The translations under genes were made by a program, and so were the position numbers. 64,000 nt of DNA from Siphonodentalium dalli (taxonomy: Eukaryota; Mollusca; Scaphopoda; Gadilida; Siphonodentaliidae): contig CP136061.1 of NCBI GenBank assembly GCA_032622095.1, positions 189,912,369 through 189,976,368 of the forward strand. The letters run 5' to 3'. Under the pieces are notes generated by a model. The model was not told the DNA's origin, searched no databases, and saw nothing but the letters and a program-made list of their open reading frames with translations. This document shows, piece after piece, positions 45,339-57,383 of this stretch (positions are counted from its first letter, which is position 1; each line of letters opens with the position of its first letter).

Positions 45339-45926
45339 ATATGCGCCAATGAATTATATACAAATCAACGGCTTTCCAGATTTTTCCGGCGAAAATCCTA
45401 TATAAAATTCCTTGAAAACATTTGGTGTCTCCCCTATTTGTAATTAACCGGGTTAGTTTTTTGTGTTGAACTGAGTCAAACAAACCCAGACTGCCGATAT
45501 AGTATCACCAAGGGTTCAAATGTGCCTAAAGAATGACCTTCTGATGTTCGCTGGTAACGGAGAAAACGGTAACGGAGAAAACCGCATATTGTTTACAACC
45601 ATATACAAAAGTCTTGTGATATTAATTTCAACATGCTCACGTGATATTTTGGGCTTGACAGACGTTCCGTCAGATGAGATTAGCAGTTGTAGTTAACTCG
45701 TCTATTTTCTATGTTTTATGGTGGTAACGGAGAAAACATCCTTAAATAAACTGTTTTGGGAGTGGCAACTCATCTCTTGTTATTTCTACATATGATTCAT
45801 TTGTATTTAGAGCTATATGTTCCCCCGGTTACACGTGATACTGCGTTTCTTTGTATAAAATTAGGCACGTACAGCAAGTTGTGTCTGTCAGTTATGACGA
45901 TTTAAATTGATGGTAACGGAGAAAAC

Positions 45927-46904
45927 ACCGTTTTCACGGACAACATACCATGGTGGACTGCTTCCAAATATAGTAACGTTATAGAATACTCGGTTTTTAA
46001 TGCGAGAATCGGTCATACAAGTGAGATAATTACATAGCACTTGTATAATATAGTAACGGATTACTCAAGTTTCTGAGCTCATGAAATCAGATACCCAACA
46101 ACGGACATCCCAAAAACAGCCAATTTTGTCACTCAAACCTCCCATTTGTGAAATATAAGGAAGCCAACCGGATTTTTCTATGTGATATATATCTGCCATA
46201 AGACCCCTGTTTAATGATATGTTGCCATTGAGATGGCGGTCGGGACATGCATGAGATACACCCCTCGGACACGTATTTGCCATTTTTGCTCTATAAGGAA
46301 TTTTGGGCCATTTACAATGTGTGTATAGTATCGTATAGAGATGGGCACGAAAGGGTGGGGGTGTGGGGGGGGGGGGGGGGGGGGGGGGTCGGTTGTGAGA
46401 TGGCGATTATCGTCATTTTTTTTTTAGTTGTTATGCTTTATCTGGTAGCCAATATGATTATCTTGAAGACTTGATGTCTTTATGCTGAGACCTGCGCGAT
46501 CGTCTTGCAATTTTCAAGAATGTGGGGAATACCAGTATTTTAAGGTGATTAATGAAATATGGGTGTGAATACTGCTTGATTTGGTTGAGGAATTGGTTAT
46601 GGTTATAAACAAGTTGATTAATTTTGCACTGTTGTTCAGATGAGTGACAAATAGTGACACATGGACGAAGTGTGGCATAAATTTGGTTGGCCTGTTCCTC
46701 ACCGGGAGAGCTGACCAGGAGAGGGAGGATTATACTATGAGAATATAGAGAAGTTCATTAATTTCTGCCCCCTCTTCTGGACAGTCTCTGTCGTATAAGG
46801 GACTGCTGGCTGGTATTGCCTTAGTATATATATATAATAGGGAGAGAATACATACAAACTAGATTGTTATTTGATATTTGGGGTGTATTTATTAATGAAA
46901 TGTG
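45927..46904. other. Non-coding with a long G run
   Basis: A G-rich tract at 46355-46389, including a G run of about 21. No gene is seen. Confidence 0.5.
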
Positions 46905-47395
46905 TTTTTAGGTACTTATGATATTTGTCACTAGTTTCTACGCGAAGCTTACAATCACATGGGAGTTCATTCCATCGACATCTGGCTCTGGTTGATATAA
47001 CACTTCTTGCTTTTTTTGTTCTTCTGAATTCACAATACAGATTTGAATTTGTTTTGAACCGTGCGTAATGTGGTTATGGATATAATGTATATTAGTAAAT
47101 ATTGAACACAGCGATTTGGGGAGTTTCTTTTGATGGAAATCATGTAAAATTTGTATTAGTTGCATGTTTCCAATGTCATTCATTAATAGCAAATTGTGGT
47201 CCCTGCATATTTCTGGTAGACTTTATTTTTGTAAGATAGTGTGGCGATAGCTTTGTTTTGTATTTTTTCAAGGTTTTCTTTGTTGTTGCACTCCATATGG
47301 CATTGCAATATGTGAGATGTGGGATAATCAGTACAGAGTAGATTGTTTGTATTGTATCTCTGGCTATGAAATCACTGATTTTTCTCATGACTTCT
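46905..47395 (-). mobile_element. LINE fragment, reverse-transcriptase C-terminal region
   Basis: The minus strand reads MRKISDF...IYSVLIIPHLTYCNAIWS (from 47388), then a frameshift, then LLMNDIGNMQLIQILHDFHQ...LPKSLCSIF (to 46938). PHLTYCNxIWS and the LP-xx-F pattern are typical of the region after the RT domain in non-LTR elements. 5'-truncated and frameshifted, so inactive. Confidence 0.75.
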
Positions 47396-47572
47396 AAACT
47401 GATTGGAGGTTAAACTGAAAATAAAGCTATGTACGTATAAATACAGTTCCTTTGCATATTGGGGCAGATATAGTGTGAAACGCATTCTGAAGAAGAAACG
47501 CTGAATGGGTACAAATTATGCATGTTTTATTCTTCTGTAAATAATTAAACCCGATAAAATATCCCGATTCTA

Positions 47573-47641
47573 GATCATGCCATGAATGGACGCCACGGGC
47601 GCGTTAGACAGCTAGGGTATAGAGATTCATGGCATGATCTG
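47573..47641. repeat. Short hairpin
   Basis: AGATCATGCCATGAAT and its inverse ATTCATGGCATGATCT, about 35 bases apart. Confidence 0.6.
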
Positions 47642-47749
47642 CCAGAAATGGGTCAATCATTTGGAGCATAATATTATCATCATAACCACAAATTGTGTAC
47701 CGGTACGTATGTGTTATGGTTCTATTTCAAGCCAATCATGGCTGTTACG

Positions 47750-48420
47750 TATGGGCGGCCATTCGGTCGGAAATTACATGAAATAAAAGTTAATGGTGGT
47801 TTGTGAAAACAATAATCTCTATTTTCAGACCAATAGTCGTTCTTGGATTCAATAAGAGTCAGTTCCGTTTCAATAGCCATATTTTATTAATTAATGGCAA
47901 TCTATTTCAAACCAATAGACTCCATTTCCAAACCAATAATCGTTCCTGGATTCAATAAGAGACAGTGCCGTTTTAATAGATATAGATTCATAATCAATGT
48001 TGACCTATGCAAAATTAATGTTCTATTTTAATTTAATAGTATTCATTGTTCAACTAATATATAACAACACAAAATTAGTAAGATTCGCGCATATTCAATA
48101 AACGTACATTCCGTTTCAATAGCCATGTTTTCTTAATCAATAAAGATATTTCAAACCAATAGACTATTTCCCACGATCAATGATTATCGTTATAAAACTA
48201 ATAGACCTTATTGTCATTCTTATATTTAAAAGATATAAATTATCACCAATGCACAATAATTAATAACGTTCGTATTCGAATCAATATCTAATAGCGGAAT
48301 CAACTATTTCCGTTGAAACCAATGATTAAAAATGCAGAATTAATGGACGAGTCTACAGAATTAATAGCTTCCGTTTACAAACCAATGAACAATTCTTAAA
48401 CTAACGAACGCTAGGGGCGC
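47750..48420. repeat. Dispersed CCAATAG-rich repeat
   Basis: It begins with ATTACATGAAATAAAAGTTA and contains many TTTCAAACCAATAG-type words. A shorter relative is at 62400-62560. Confidence 0.55.
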
Positions 48421-48813
48421 CACCAATCTTAAATTAACGCTAGGGGCGCCACCAATCTTGTTGGAGTCACCGAACTGCAAAATCCGTGACGTCAACATGG
48501 GATACCCCCCTGCCAAAAAAAAAATGCATGTTCTCGAACATTTTCGTTTCAGAAAGTGACCCTGAACATGAAAACTGCGATGATATACGGACTGTGGACT
48601 ATATCCTGTACCTGTAGCAGATACCGAAGATCCAATTGAGAGGTTGTTTTTAATATTGTCATTATTATTGACCCAGAATGCCGACGAAGATCTGAATTAA
48701 GCAACCGAATTTGAGGACTGTATGATGTTGATCACTTAATGTATCACTGTCAGTATCTATAACTCATTCACTGTCAGTATTACTGTGATTATCACTGTTC
48801 CCAACTGACCTAC

Positions 48814-49371
48814 ATGTGCCAGCTCAGAAACCAGATCATACAAAGCGTCACTCAATCACCATATCTTGGAGTCACGCTCTCAAACGATATGAAATGGTCG
48901 CCACACATAGACAAGATCACGAAGAAGGCTAACAGCACGCTCGGATTCATCAGAAGAAACATTAGGAAGGCACCATTCAAGAGTAAATGCGTAGCGTATG
49001 AGACACTCGTAAGATCGACGACGCTGGAATACGCAGCCGTCGTGTGTGATCCTCACCAGCAGCAGAACATCGACGCCCTGGAGAGAATACAGAGAGGAGT
49101 TGTACGGCTCATGACCGGCGATTACCAATCGAAGGACATGGCCAAACTGATGAATGACTGCGAGATAAGACCACTCGAAGAAAGAAGGAAAGACCAGAGG
49201 CTGGAGCTCTTTCACAAGATGGATAAGGGGAAGGTGTCGGCTGTAAACACTCACTGCTTAATTAAACCAAAAAAGGTGGGCAGAAAAATCCGAGTCAAGA
49301 AATTTGCAGATTTCAGTGCCACAAATATAGTCTCAAAACAGGAATGTAATAATTCACTGTCCTACCGATAA
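48814..49371 (+). mobile_element. LINE fragment, post-RT C-terminal region
   Basis: A 185-codon frame: SPYLGVTLSNDMKWSPHIDK, KANSTLGFIRRNIR, LVRSTTLEYAAVVCDPH, NIDALERIQRGVVRLMTGDY and LEERRKDQRLELFHKM. This is the conserved stretch after the reverse-transcriptase palm in CR1/Rex-like non-LTR elements. The catalytic part is missing, so it is a 5'-truncated copy, though this segment is open. Confidence 0.85.
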
Positions 49372-50235
49372 GAGCTACTGGTGACAAACTCTGCTGAATA
49401 CTCAAATTCATTCTTCCCACGGACAATTATTCAGTAGAACACTCTAAACGAGATGGACGCATGCGAAATTCAAAATAGAACAGCAGCGGACAACTCAACA
49501 GTCCCGCAAAGAACATAATTCTCTCTCTTCCGGCGTTCTACACATCCGTGAGGATCATACGCCGTACACCATCCAGATCCAGATCCAGATGCAGGGATTG
49601 TCTGTCAAAATCCGGTGGAGAACTTAGGATGTGTTCGACAAGTACTAACAACAGCAGTATGAATATGATTATGTCAACAATAACAACAACAACATCTCTA
49701 ACACCGTAAGATAATCGTTCGATCTACTGTGTAGTGCGTACTGTATAGCACTGTACATTGCGACGACTTCTTCTGAAAACAACCATTGAGTGGAACCGCT
49801 TCAAACAGTCAGATGTTGATTCAGGCGATCGGTAATATTGAATGTCTGAAGGATTTATTAAATATGGATTCTATTTTCTAGACGTTTCATACGAGCGTCG
49901 TGGAATAGGATTCTGAACATTGCTGGAGTATTGATCAAGTAAACCTGACAGTGCGAAGAGCACTTCAGAACTCAATCATAAGCCAACTAGAACAGAGGTC
50001 ATGTCAACTTACAGGTTGCATTATACATGCATATATTGTGACCACATAAATGATATATACAACTGCAGTGACTTCTTCATTATTTCAGTATTTAATACCA
50101 TAACCATGGTCGTTCCATAGTAATCCATACCATAATTTTTGGTTTTACATACCGGTACGGTACCCGATTGTTTGGTTACATTTTTTTATTTCGTACTTTG
50201 TAGAAAATCATTTATTTGTTTCCATATGGTGTGAC
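49372..50235. other. Non-coding, probably LINE 3' UTR then unique
   Basis: AACAACAACAAC-type runs near 49680; no gene seen. Confidence 0.4.
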
Positions 50236-50365
50236 ATACATGTAGTAACATGGTACGAAATGACCAATTGATTTCCTACATGGTACGAAACGACCAAACA
50301 ATAAGGTATGAAACTACCAAAAATATGGTACGAAACTACCAAAAATATGGTACGAAATGAGTTAA
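50236..50365. repeat. Minisatellite ATGGTACGAAACTACCAAAA
   Basis: About five diverged copies of a 20-26-base unit. Confidence 0.8.
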
Positions 50366-50451
50366 GATGATACAAAACGTCCTGTACCCATTTATATCTC
50401 CTCGGCAAGGGGAACAACCAGACAGTGACCCTATAGACTAGCAGCGCCAAC

Positions 50452-50575
50452 ATCGTTGGTTTGATATTAGGCCCTATATCACCCCGAGGTAACCTCATAT
50501 CACAACCAGCCTGACGTCGAAGGCTGATATATGAGGCTACTAAGGACTGAAATCAGGCCTATAATATCAAACCAA
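50452..50575. mobile_element. Hairpin MITE-like element
   Basis: TTGGTTTGATATTAGGCCCT and, inverted at the right, AGGCCTATAATATCAAACCA. Inner GTAACCTCATAT pairs with ATATGAGGCTAC. Confidence 0.6.
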
Positions 50576-51201
50576 CCAAGTAATACCCTACATGTATATA
50601 TTAATTATGGTAGTTCGCCTCTTAGTAACAGTGTAATATTGACAACTTTTTCTAATGAGTGACATCACACAAAAATGGTATCTATGCCTATTCTAATAGT
50701 GAAATAGAATTACACCATGTCAAAGCCATACCATACCGTGTATTACTCAGATCGTGATGTCATAAAATCATACATGTATTACTCTTAATTAGTGATGTCG
50801 TAAAATGATATTACTCGATTTAGGGCAAATTGAAGTGATATTCAACTAAGTACAAATGGAGTGTGATAACAAGCCATATCGTGCAAAAATGTCATATCTA
50901 ATTAATAATTTTCGAACAAATTTTGGACCGATATACATTTACCCTGTAGCCATCTGTAGGAAACTTCCTTCCAATGGGGTGCTGTCGGAACATACATGTA
51001 TCAAGGTGGACCCCCTCCCCAATGGGAGACTCGTATCCATGCCCATTGGAAATAAATGATAATGTGCAATGGATGAATAGGTAGCTGGCATTTCATACCA
51101 TGGAAGTTTGACATAGAGATGTTTCGCACCAGGGTTCTGGACATTTCATTTCGACAATTCGTACCTTTGAGTATACCGGTATTATTTAAAACAAAATGAC
51201 A
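50576..51201. other. Non-coding
   Basis: No supported gene. Confidence 0.45.
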
Positions 51202-51641
51202 TTAAAGGTACTCAGTCCGATTCGATGGTTCCCATATCATCATATTTCAACAACAACAACACCATTTTTTTTAAATGCCACTTCTTTTACCAGAATCGAT
51301 TAATGCCCCAAAAATAATGCTAACCAGTCAAATATAGTATACAATTGCCCAAAACCTGTTATTTATCAATATTTTGTTCAATGAAATTTTGCGGGTTTGT
51401 CAAATATCTGACACAACAAAAGCCACTTGCTTTTTGAGTTATCCATCTTCATCCGTCCTCTTTCGACTTTTTATTGGGCCACTAAAAATTATCGATGGTG
51501 AAAAATAATAGATTTCAAAAATCGATATCTGATCATTCTCAGCTTTGATGGGTGGGTTCCTCAACTCAAATCACATATGTTTTACCCCGAAGCTAAGGAA
51601 ATAGTAATATTCAAGCGTTAATTCGGATTATGCATCTTTAA
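51202..51641. mobile_element. MITE, TTAAAGGTACTCAATCCG family, diverged
   Basis: Starts ATTAAAGGTACTCAGTCCG, ends CGGATTATGCATCTTTAA. Inner AAGCTAAGGAAATAGTAATA corresponds to the right arm. Confidence 0.7.
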
Positions 51642-51789
51642 CTTTGTCACGACAATTTCAATTGGTTCATTTTGTTTCAAAAAAAAAAGAAGAAGAAATA
51701 TGTTAACATGTAAATGTCGGGTTGTCATCATCACGAACGTTAAATCATGATCATGTTCACTTTCATTAAGTTAACACGATTAAAATAAT

Positions 51790-52640
51790 TTTCCACATGT
51801 ATACCGGCACGTTCCAGAGAACGATCGGATTATAACCTTAGATTTCCAAATAAATTTTATTCCTATTTCGCTAATACTGAGCATTTTAAACACTCATTTC
51901 TCCCATCTGTTGTTCTGGAATGGAACAAATTACCTGTGTATATAATCAATGCAACCTCCATTTCCGATTTCAAAGCCAATTTAGGGATTATAGACCCAAT
52001 AATAAAACCCCCCTCTTATTTTTATACAGGAAAAATGAAAATCAATACAATACAATGTAAAATTCGGAATCAGTGTAGTGATCTCCGTTCGGATATGTTT
52101 GATAATCACATATCAGATTCGCCTATATGCCCCTGTAACTTAGACATTGAAGACGCCAATCACTATTTTCATGTTTGCCCTTTATTTGTAGATCAGAGAA
52201 TTGACTTCTACCGAAATTTAAGTATTAATGGCTTTCAATCATTAGAAGCAAATAATTTCTTATATGGGGTAAAAGGTATATCAAATCAAAAGAACACTAC
52301 TCTTTTCCGCATTACTCAATCTTTTATAGCTAAAACAGAGCGTTTTGAACAAACCCATGTATGATAACAGGGTAAATTTCGCCATTCATCTTTCAACTCA
52401 CTGAGTCCTATAGGGTTTTCCTCATAACCGAGATTGGAATACAGATGGAAACCCGACATCCGCAGCACACACACTCTGCACTCTTCTTTATAAACAGTTT
52501 GCTATATCTGCTATGTATTTTTATGTATGTTCCATGATTGTGTTAGGAGAGGGGCAAGTTTGTAAGTTTTGTAACTTGTGCCCTGATCCCTATGTATATT
52601 TTTTCTAAATACATTAAAATATGTTTAAAGTAAAATCACC
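51790..52640 (+). mobile_element. LINE 3' fragment
   Basis: The plus strand reads NTEHFKHSFLPSVVLEWNKL, then INATSISDFKANLGI, INTIQCKIRNQCSDL, HISDSPICPCNLDIEDANHY and FHVCPLFVDQRIDFY. This C-x-C...H-x4-C arrangement is the usual C-terminal zinc-knuckle of RT-encoding non-LTR elements. A likely 3' tail ends near 52635 with ATTAAAATATG. 5'-truncated. Confidence 0.8.
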
Positions 52641-53249
52641 AGAAGTTCTCTCATCGAAAGAATTTTGTACAGTCTTCATAGCTGATGGAAGTTTACAACA
52701 CCAGACCCCAAAACATGTGTGAAAATGGAGCCTCAATGTGACTTGTGGTGGAAATTCTATTTTTGTTTAATGTTAAAATGGGTGGGGTTAAATTGTGTGT
52801 AATAAATAAAGAACCACAGAATTTATTTTTATTTTTGAACACATTTTTTACATTGAGGGGTAATTCTGAAGAAATGTAGGGAGTTACAATTATTCCACGA
52901 AAAAGCGCGCTATCGCTTTATGTTACACTGGTGCAAATATGGTTCGGAGTGATATCTAGCGGATGTGGGAGGAATATTTAGGAGAGAATAAAACAGACAC
53001 TAGGCCCTTGTTGGTCAATAGCATTGTGTTTGTTGCATAAAAATCAGCACACGTACATCTTCCCTATGATTTTGCATAGGTAAAATAGCCATTGACACAG
53101 GAATTAACCCTTTGTAGTGAAGATTGAATTTTGTGGTGTGATCTAAAATATGACATAATTTATTTAGTGCGGTTCTGACACTAGTTACGAAAACACTAGA
53201 TTTAAAGGTGAATTCCCTGCTAGACGGACTTGATATGTTTGGTTTTTTT
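52641..53249. other. Non-coding
   Basis: I see nothing supportable. Confidence 0.45.
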
Positions 53250-53479
53250 TTGCATAAAAAGTTTCCGCAAATGTCAATCTTTCAGATTTAAAGAAAATTT
53301 TGGACCTAATCTGGATCGTGTTATATCCCTTATAAACCATGCATGTATTCATTTTGTCTATTGTATCTTTACATGTAGGTTGTCCTACACTAATGTTTGT
53401 TAAAAGACCATTAAAACGTATCTTATCTTATCTATTCAATCGGATAAGGAGATGGTACTATACCCACACAATCAGATAT
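53250..53479 (+). repeat. Left 230-base direct repeat flanking the LINE
   Basis: Runs from TGCATAAAAAGTTTCCGC to CCCACACAATCAGATA; near-identical to 58466-58697. It contains TTAAAACGTATCTTATCTTA, a LINE-tail-like end, and then further sequence. Confidence 0.85.
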
Positions 53480-53809
53480 GTATCTTTATTAACCTCCATT
53501 AACGGAGAGCATACATCAATACATTGTATGTGATGTATAAACGAATTGGGGCGTTTTGTACACATAAAGGTGAGCAAGGTCGTTTCGTATTTACAAACAT
53601 TATATAGTATATATACAAACAATATTTGAGCATAGAAAATGGGGGCAAAAAGTAACAACACTGAATTCCCCTAAATCACAGCCGTATGGTCTATGTACCA
53701 TATTAGAGTTTGAGCACATTTAAATAAGGAAAGTGTATATCGCATGCACATGGATGTAGATCCTATGTTCACTAAGTCATGCTCCTTTTCATCCTAAAAC
53801 ATTTTAATG

Positions 53810-54664
53810 TCAACAAGACTTGCTTTTATGGCAGACAGTAAGCACGCGCAAGCAGTCGGTTATAGTCTTAACGGGCAATGTTTCGTAAAAGTTGGCATCC
53901 TTTGTACATGAATTTCGCGGCGAATGTGATAATATCTCCCCAAGCGTTGATGACAGCGAGTGGAGGAACGAAGGCTGTGCCGCCGAGTAGGAAGTCACAT
54001 ATATGGTTTTGCGAGAGAGAATCGATAAAGACAAACATTCTACTCCAAAGAAGTCAACGATGATTGACCAGAAACTGTATCTCAACTGATGCATAGCTGG
54101 CGCATTACATGTAAATAATACATGTTCAATTTCGTTGTGATACGTTGATCTGCAGGCACCGCAATTCGAGTTGTTATTGAACATCGATCTGTTCAACAGC
54201 CGTGAAAGATTTCGCAGTTCCTGTGAGATTTCAGGGCGGCCAGCAAGTAATCTCCATATACTCCAGGTGGCGAGAGGATCGCTGTGAACGTTCAACATAT
54301 GTACAAAAGTATCTGTGTTTGTAGCAGAATGCCATTTCAAGGAATATGCGTCTCGAATAGTGTCTGTGATGATGCGCTTCCAGATAGCCTTCTCTGGGAA
54401 GAAGCCACTTTCAAGAAAAACTGTAAGAAATGTGTCAATGGCGTAGTGTTCAAGAATTTGGAGGATGTCAAGAACAAATCCTGATGTGTTGCTATGGAAG
54501 AGTTTGTACATGTAGAGGTTGTGAAGAAATTTTTTCAGCGGAGTATCCTTTGTAACAGGTAAGTGGATACGTTCAGCCAGGAATGTTAGTTTCCGCATAT
54601 GTAGTTGAAGATCCATTGGTAAAGTAACAAGGAGACTGAGCGATAGCCTCGTTCCTGCCCTCAT
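53810..54664 (-). pseudogene. LINE ORF2, C-terminal region
   Basis: A 284-codon open stretch with SIWRLLAGRPEISQELRNLS and NSNCGACRSTYHNEIEHVLF followed by TCNAPA. The C-x2-C...H-x4-C pattern is the usual terminal zinc-knuckle of such elements. It is joined to the RT core only through stops at 54665-54861. Confidence 0.72.
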
Positions 54665-54861
54665 AGGGAGGTTTTGAATATGTTTGATGCACGTACGAAA
54701 TGACTTCTCGATTTGGTTGATTGCCTGATCACTCGGTGTGTACAGGAGTTCGGAACCTTATAAGGCCTTGGGAAGTACTATATACGGTGTAGAAGCTTCT
54801 TCATTGTAACGGGTGTACACATTTGTAAGGCCTTCCGTCCAGCCATTGAAAAATATGCTTT

Positions 54862-55767
54862 TCACATGACGTCAGATACCAGCGAGGCACGGTTGGTACA
54901 ATTGTTAAATGTGTGCTGCATTATGCCAAGATGGCGAGCTTCCGTAACTTCATCAAGTTTATTTGTTCCAAGGAACCACGTCCTATCACGCTGTTCATGT
55001 TGAGTGCGCGTTTCATTGAAAACAATGACGACACTTTTCTCTGTTGAGTATCTGAATCTCCACTTTATGCTGTAATCAAAACAGAGGCTCAATAGATGAT
55101 CAAGGCCCGACTTGTGCAGAGCCATTAAGCAAATGTCGTCAGCAGTGGTTGGGGGTGTGCAGTTTATATTTCCGACCCGGAGACCACATCTCGACTGTTC
55201 TAGCTCAGTGAGAAGTTCATTAATGAACACCAAGTAAAAGAACGGCGAGGTCACTGATCCTTGGCGATTTCCTTGACATATGGAAAATGGTTCTGACTGG
55301 CAGCCATTGTAGAGAACACGACTAGTACACTCCTCGTGCATATTCTGAATTACACGAAGAATTTGGCCTTTAAAACCGAGGTTGTTGAGTTTGATGAGAA
55401 GTACATCGTGCCACACTCGGTCGAATGCCTTTTGAGAGTCTAAAAAGCAAACATAGAGTTTAGAACCATGGTCACATGCGAAGTGTATTGATTCTTCGAC
55501 AACGAAAGAATTCATGTTGCATCCCACGTGTTTCTGGAATCCAAATTAGAGGCAATGTGGAAATTGTTGAAGGGTTTCCGATCTCAGAAATCGCGATAGA
55601 AGCACAGATTCGAACAGTTTATATATTGATGATAGAAGTGTAATCGCACGATAGCTGTCCGGATTGTGTTTAGGCTTGGGGTCTCCTTTATAAAGCGGAA
55701 TGGCGATCCCAAGTTTCATATCTGCCGGTATCCATTCAAATGCGATGATGCTGTTATAATTGACATT
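54862..55767 (-). pseudogene. LINE ORF2, reverse-transcriptase core
   Basis: MKLGIAIPLYKGDPKPKHNP and SYRAITLLSSIYKLFE (RT1-2), a stop at about 55548, then VCFLDSQKAFDRVWHD (motif A), GNRQGSVTSPFFY (motif B) and TADDICLMA (motif C, normally YADD). Polymerase residues are mostly retained, but the frame is broken on both sides. Confidence 0.82.
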
Positions 55768-57383
55768 TTATATGGACTTAGTGTCTGAGAAAAATAAATA
55801 ATAATAAAGTAAACACAGGACATCTACTAGCGATTCAGGCGCATACATAAAGTGCTCATTTACTACGTCGTCATGACCACCTGCCTTATTTCTCTTCATT
55901 GCTCGAATTGCAGTAGATACTTCCGCGTTTGATATTATTTCGCAGAATATATCATCGTCATAATTTGCATGCGATTTAGACATGAGCAACCGAAGTTCGT
56001 TACATACTATTTTCTCAACTGAAGGGTCTTGGTGTGGGTCGGCACTATATAACTGTTGAAAGTAGTTTTTCCATCCCTGGGATAGAATATCAGGTTCATG
56101 GCATAACCCGGATCCAAAATCTATTCCTGTTGCAATTTTGTCTTTTTTAGATTTATCCTTCGTCATACGCCAGAAATCTGATGAATTCAGATTGGCGGCG
56201 GACTCGATGTCCAAGAGGACTTGCTTCTCGTACTGATGTATTGTGTTCCGAATGGTCCGTCTAAATATACGTTTGGCGTCTTTGTATGCACAATATGATT
56301 CGCATAATTCAGAATGTTGCTTCCCGTCCGCTATCCAAAGCGCCCGAGTTGACTTTACCTTCACGTGAAGTTCAAAAAGGTGAGAGTTCCAATATGGCTT
56401 CCTAAACTTGTAGAATTTTCGTTCACCGGCCGCACGATCGGAAGCGTTATGGAGTAATGACACAAGTTCAGCATACAACCGTTGAATGGGTTTACGTCGC
56501 ATTTCTACACATGCGTAATGTAACAGTGTTTGATAAGCCACAATGTCGATATTTTTCCAGCTGTATAATTTACGATCATACTCGGGAGAAATCCGCATAG
56601 GTTGGCACTGGAAGCTAAGCTTGCATCTCACAGGCAAATGGTTAGACACATTTAATGAGTTATCGCCGATTATGGAAGAGTTTGCGATAGCATGATTTAG
56701 TAGTTCAGGAACCAGTATGTGATCAATGAGAGAAGGGGTGGCTACTGTTGCGAATGGGCTAAATGTGTATATGGGGGCACTGCACATCCGTGTGGTCGTC
56801 GTGGACATCATTTCTGCACGTGAAAGAAATTCACCGAGCATCTTTGTTCGCGAGCCGTGAGTGGCTAGTGTTTCGCTGTTATCGGGACCTGGCCAGTGTG
56901 CATTAAAGTCACCCATCAGGATAACGGGTCCCGTTGTGATAGAAAATCGGTGTAGTCTTCCAGTGACTTCAGACTGTCGCCAAAATAATCATCTGAGTGG
57001 TTGGTACTCGGTAAGTATATCTGTACTACACTAATATTTACATCATCAGAGAGTTTGAGTTTGACTCCGATAAAGCGCTCTTCTTGTAAGTCAATGATCG
57101 TACACCTTGAGAATAGGTCATCTCTAATAAGTATCGCAACTCCGTCCCGCGTGAAAGAACCGCCATTTTTTGTGACAATTTTCCTGCCAGGTTTGGAAAT
57201 GACACTGTGTGAATGGCTTAGATCATTCAACGAGGACGTATTTTCTTCATTCAGCCAGTGTTCTGACACACCAACAAAGCTATAGTTATTTGCTGCTATA
57301 AGTTTGGAGAGGTAGAACTGTGACGTTGAGAAACATGTCATGTTCCACGTTAATAATTCAAGTTCATGTGTCTGTGTTCCCAT
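55768..57383 (-). pseudogene. LINE ORF2, endonuclease and RT start, frameshifted
   Basis: ATG at 57383 gives MGTQTHELELLTWNMTCFST. SEHWL, DGVAILIRDD and VVQIYLPS follow, a frameshift at about 56935, then ILMGDFNAHWPG, SLIDHILV and NVSNHLPV. These are the Asn, Glu, Asp-x-Asn and His positions of an APE-type endonuclease that nicks target DNA. The tail has AIRAMKRNKAGGHDDVVNEH, the start of the RT domain. Confidence 0.8.

Larger units (their letters stand above)
41073..45926. repeat. Recurrent TGGTAACGGAGAAAAC motif
   Basis: Occurrences at 41073-41089 (minus), 41451, 41822, 45552, 45568, 45722 and 45911. Spacings of 378, 371, 170 and 189 bases hint at a unit of about 185. Sequence between them is otherwise not obviously repeated. 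The TRIM element lies between the two groups. Confidence 0.6.

Noticed and set aside
53878-54484. Plus-strand frames opposite the LINE
   Set aside because: Shadows of the minus-strand LINE reading frame.
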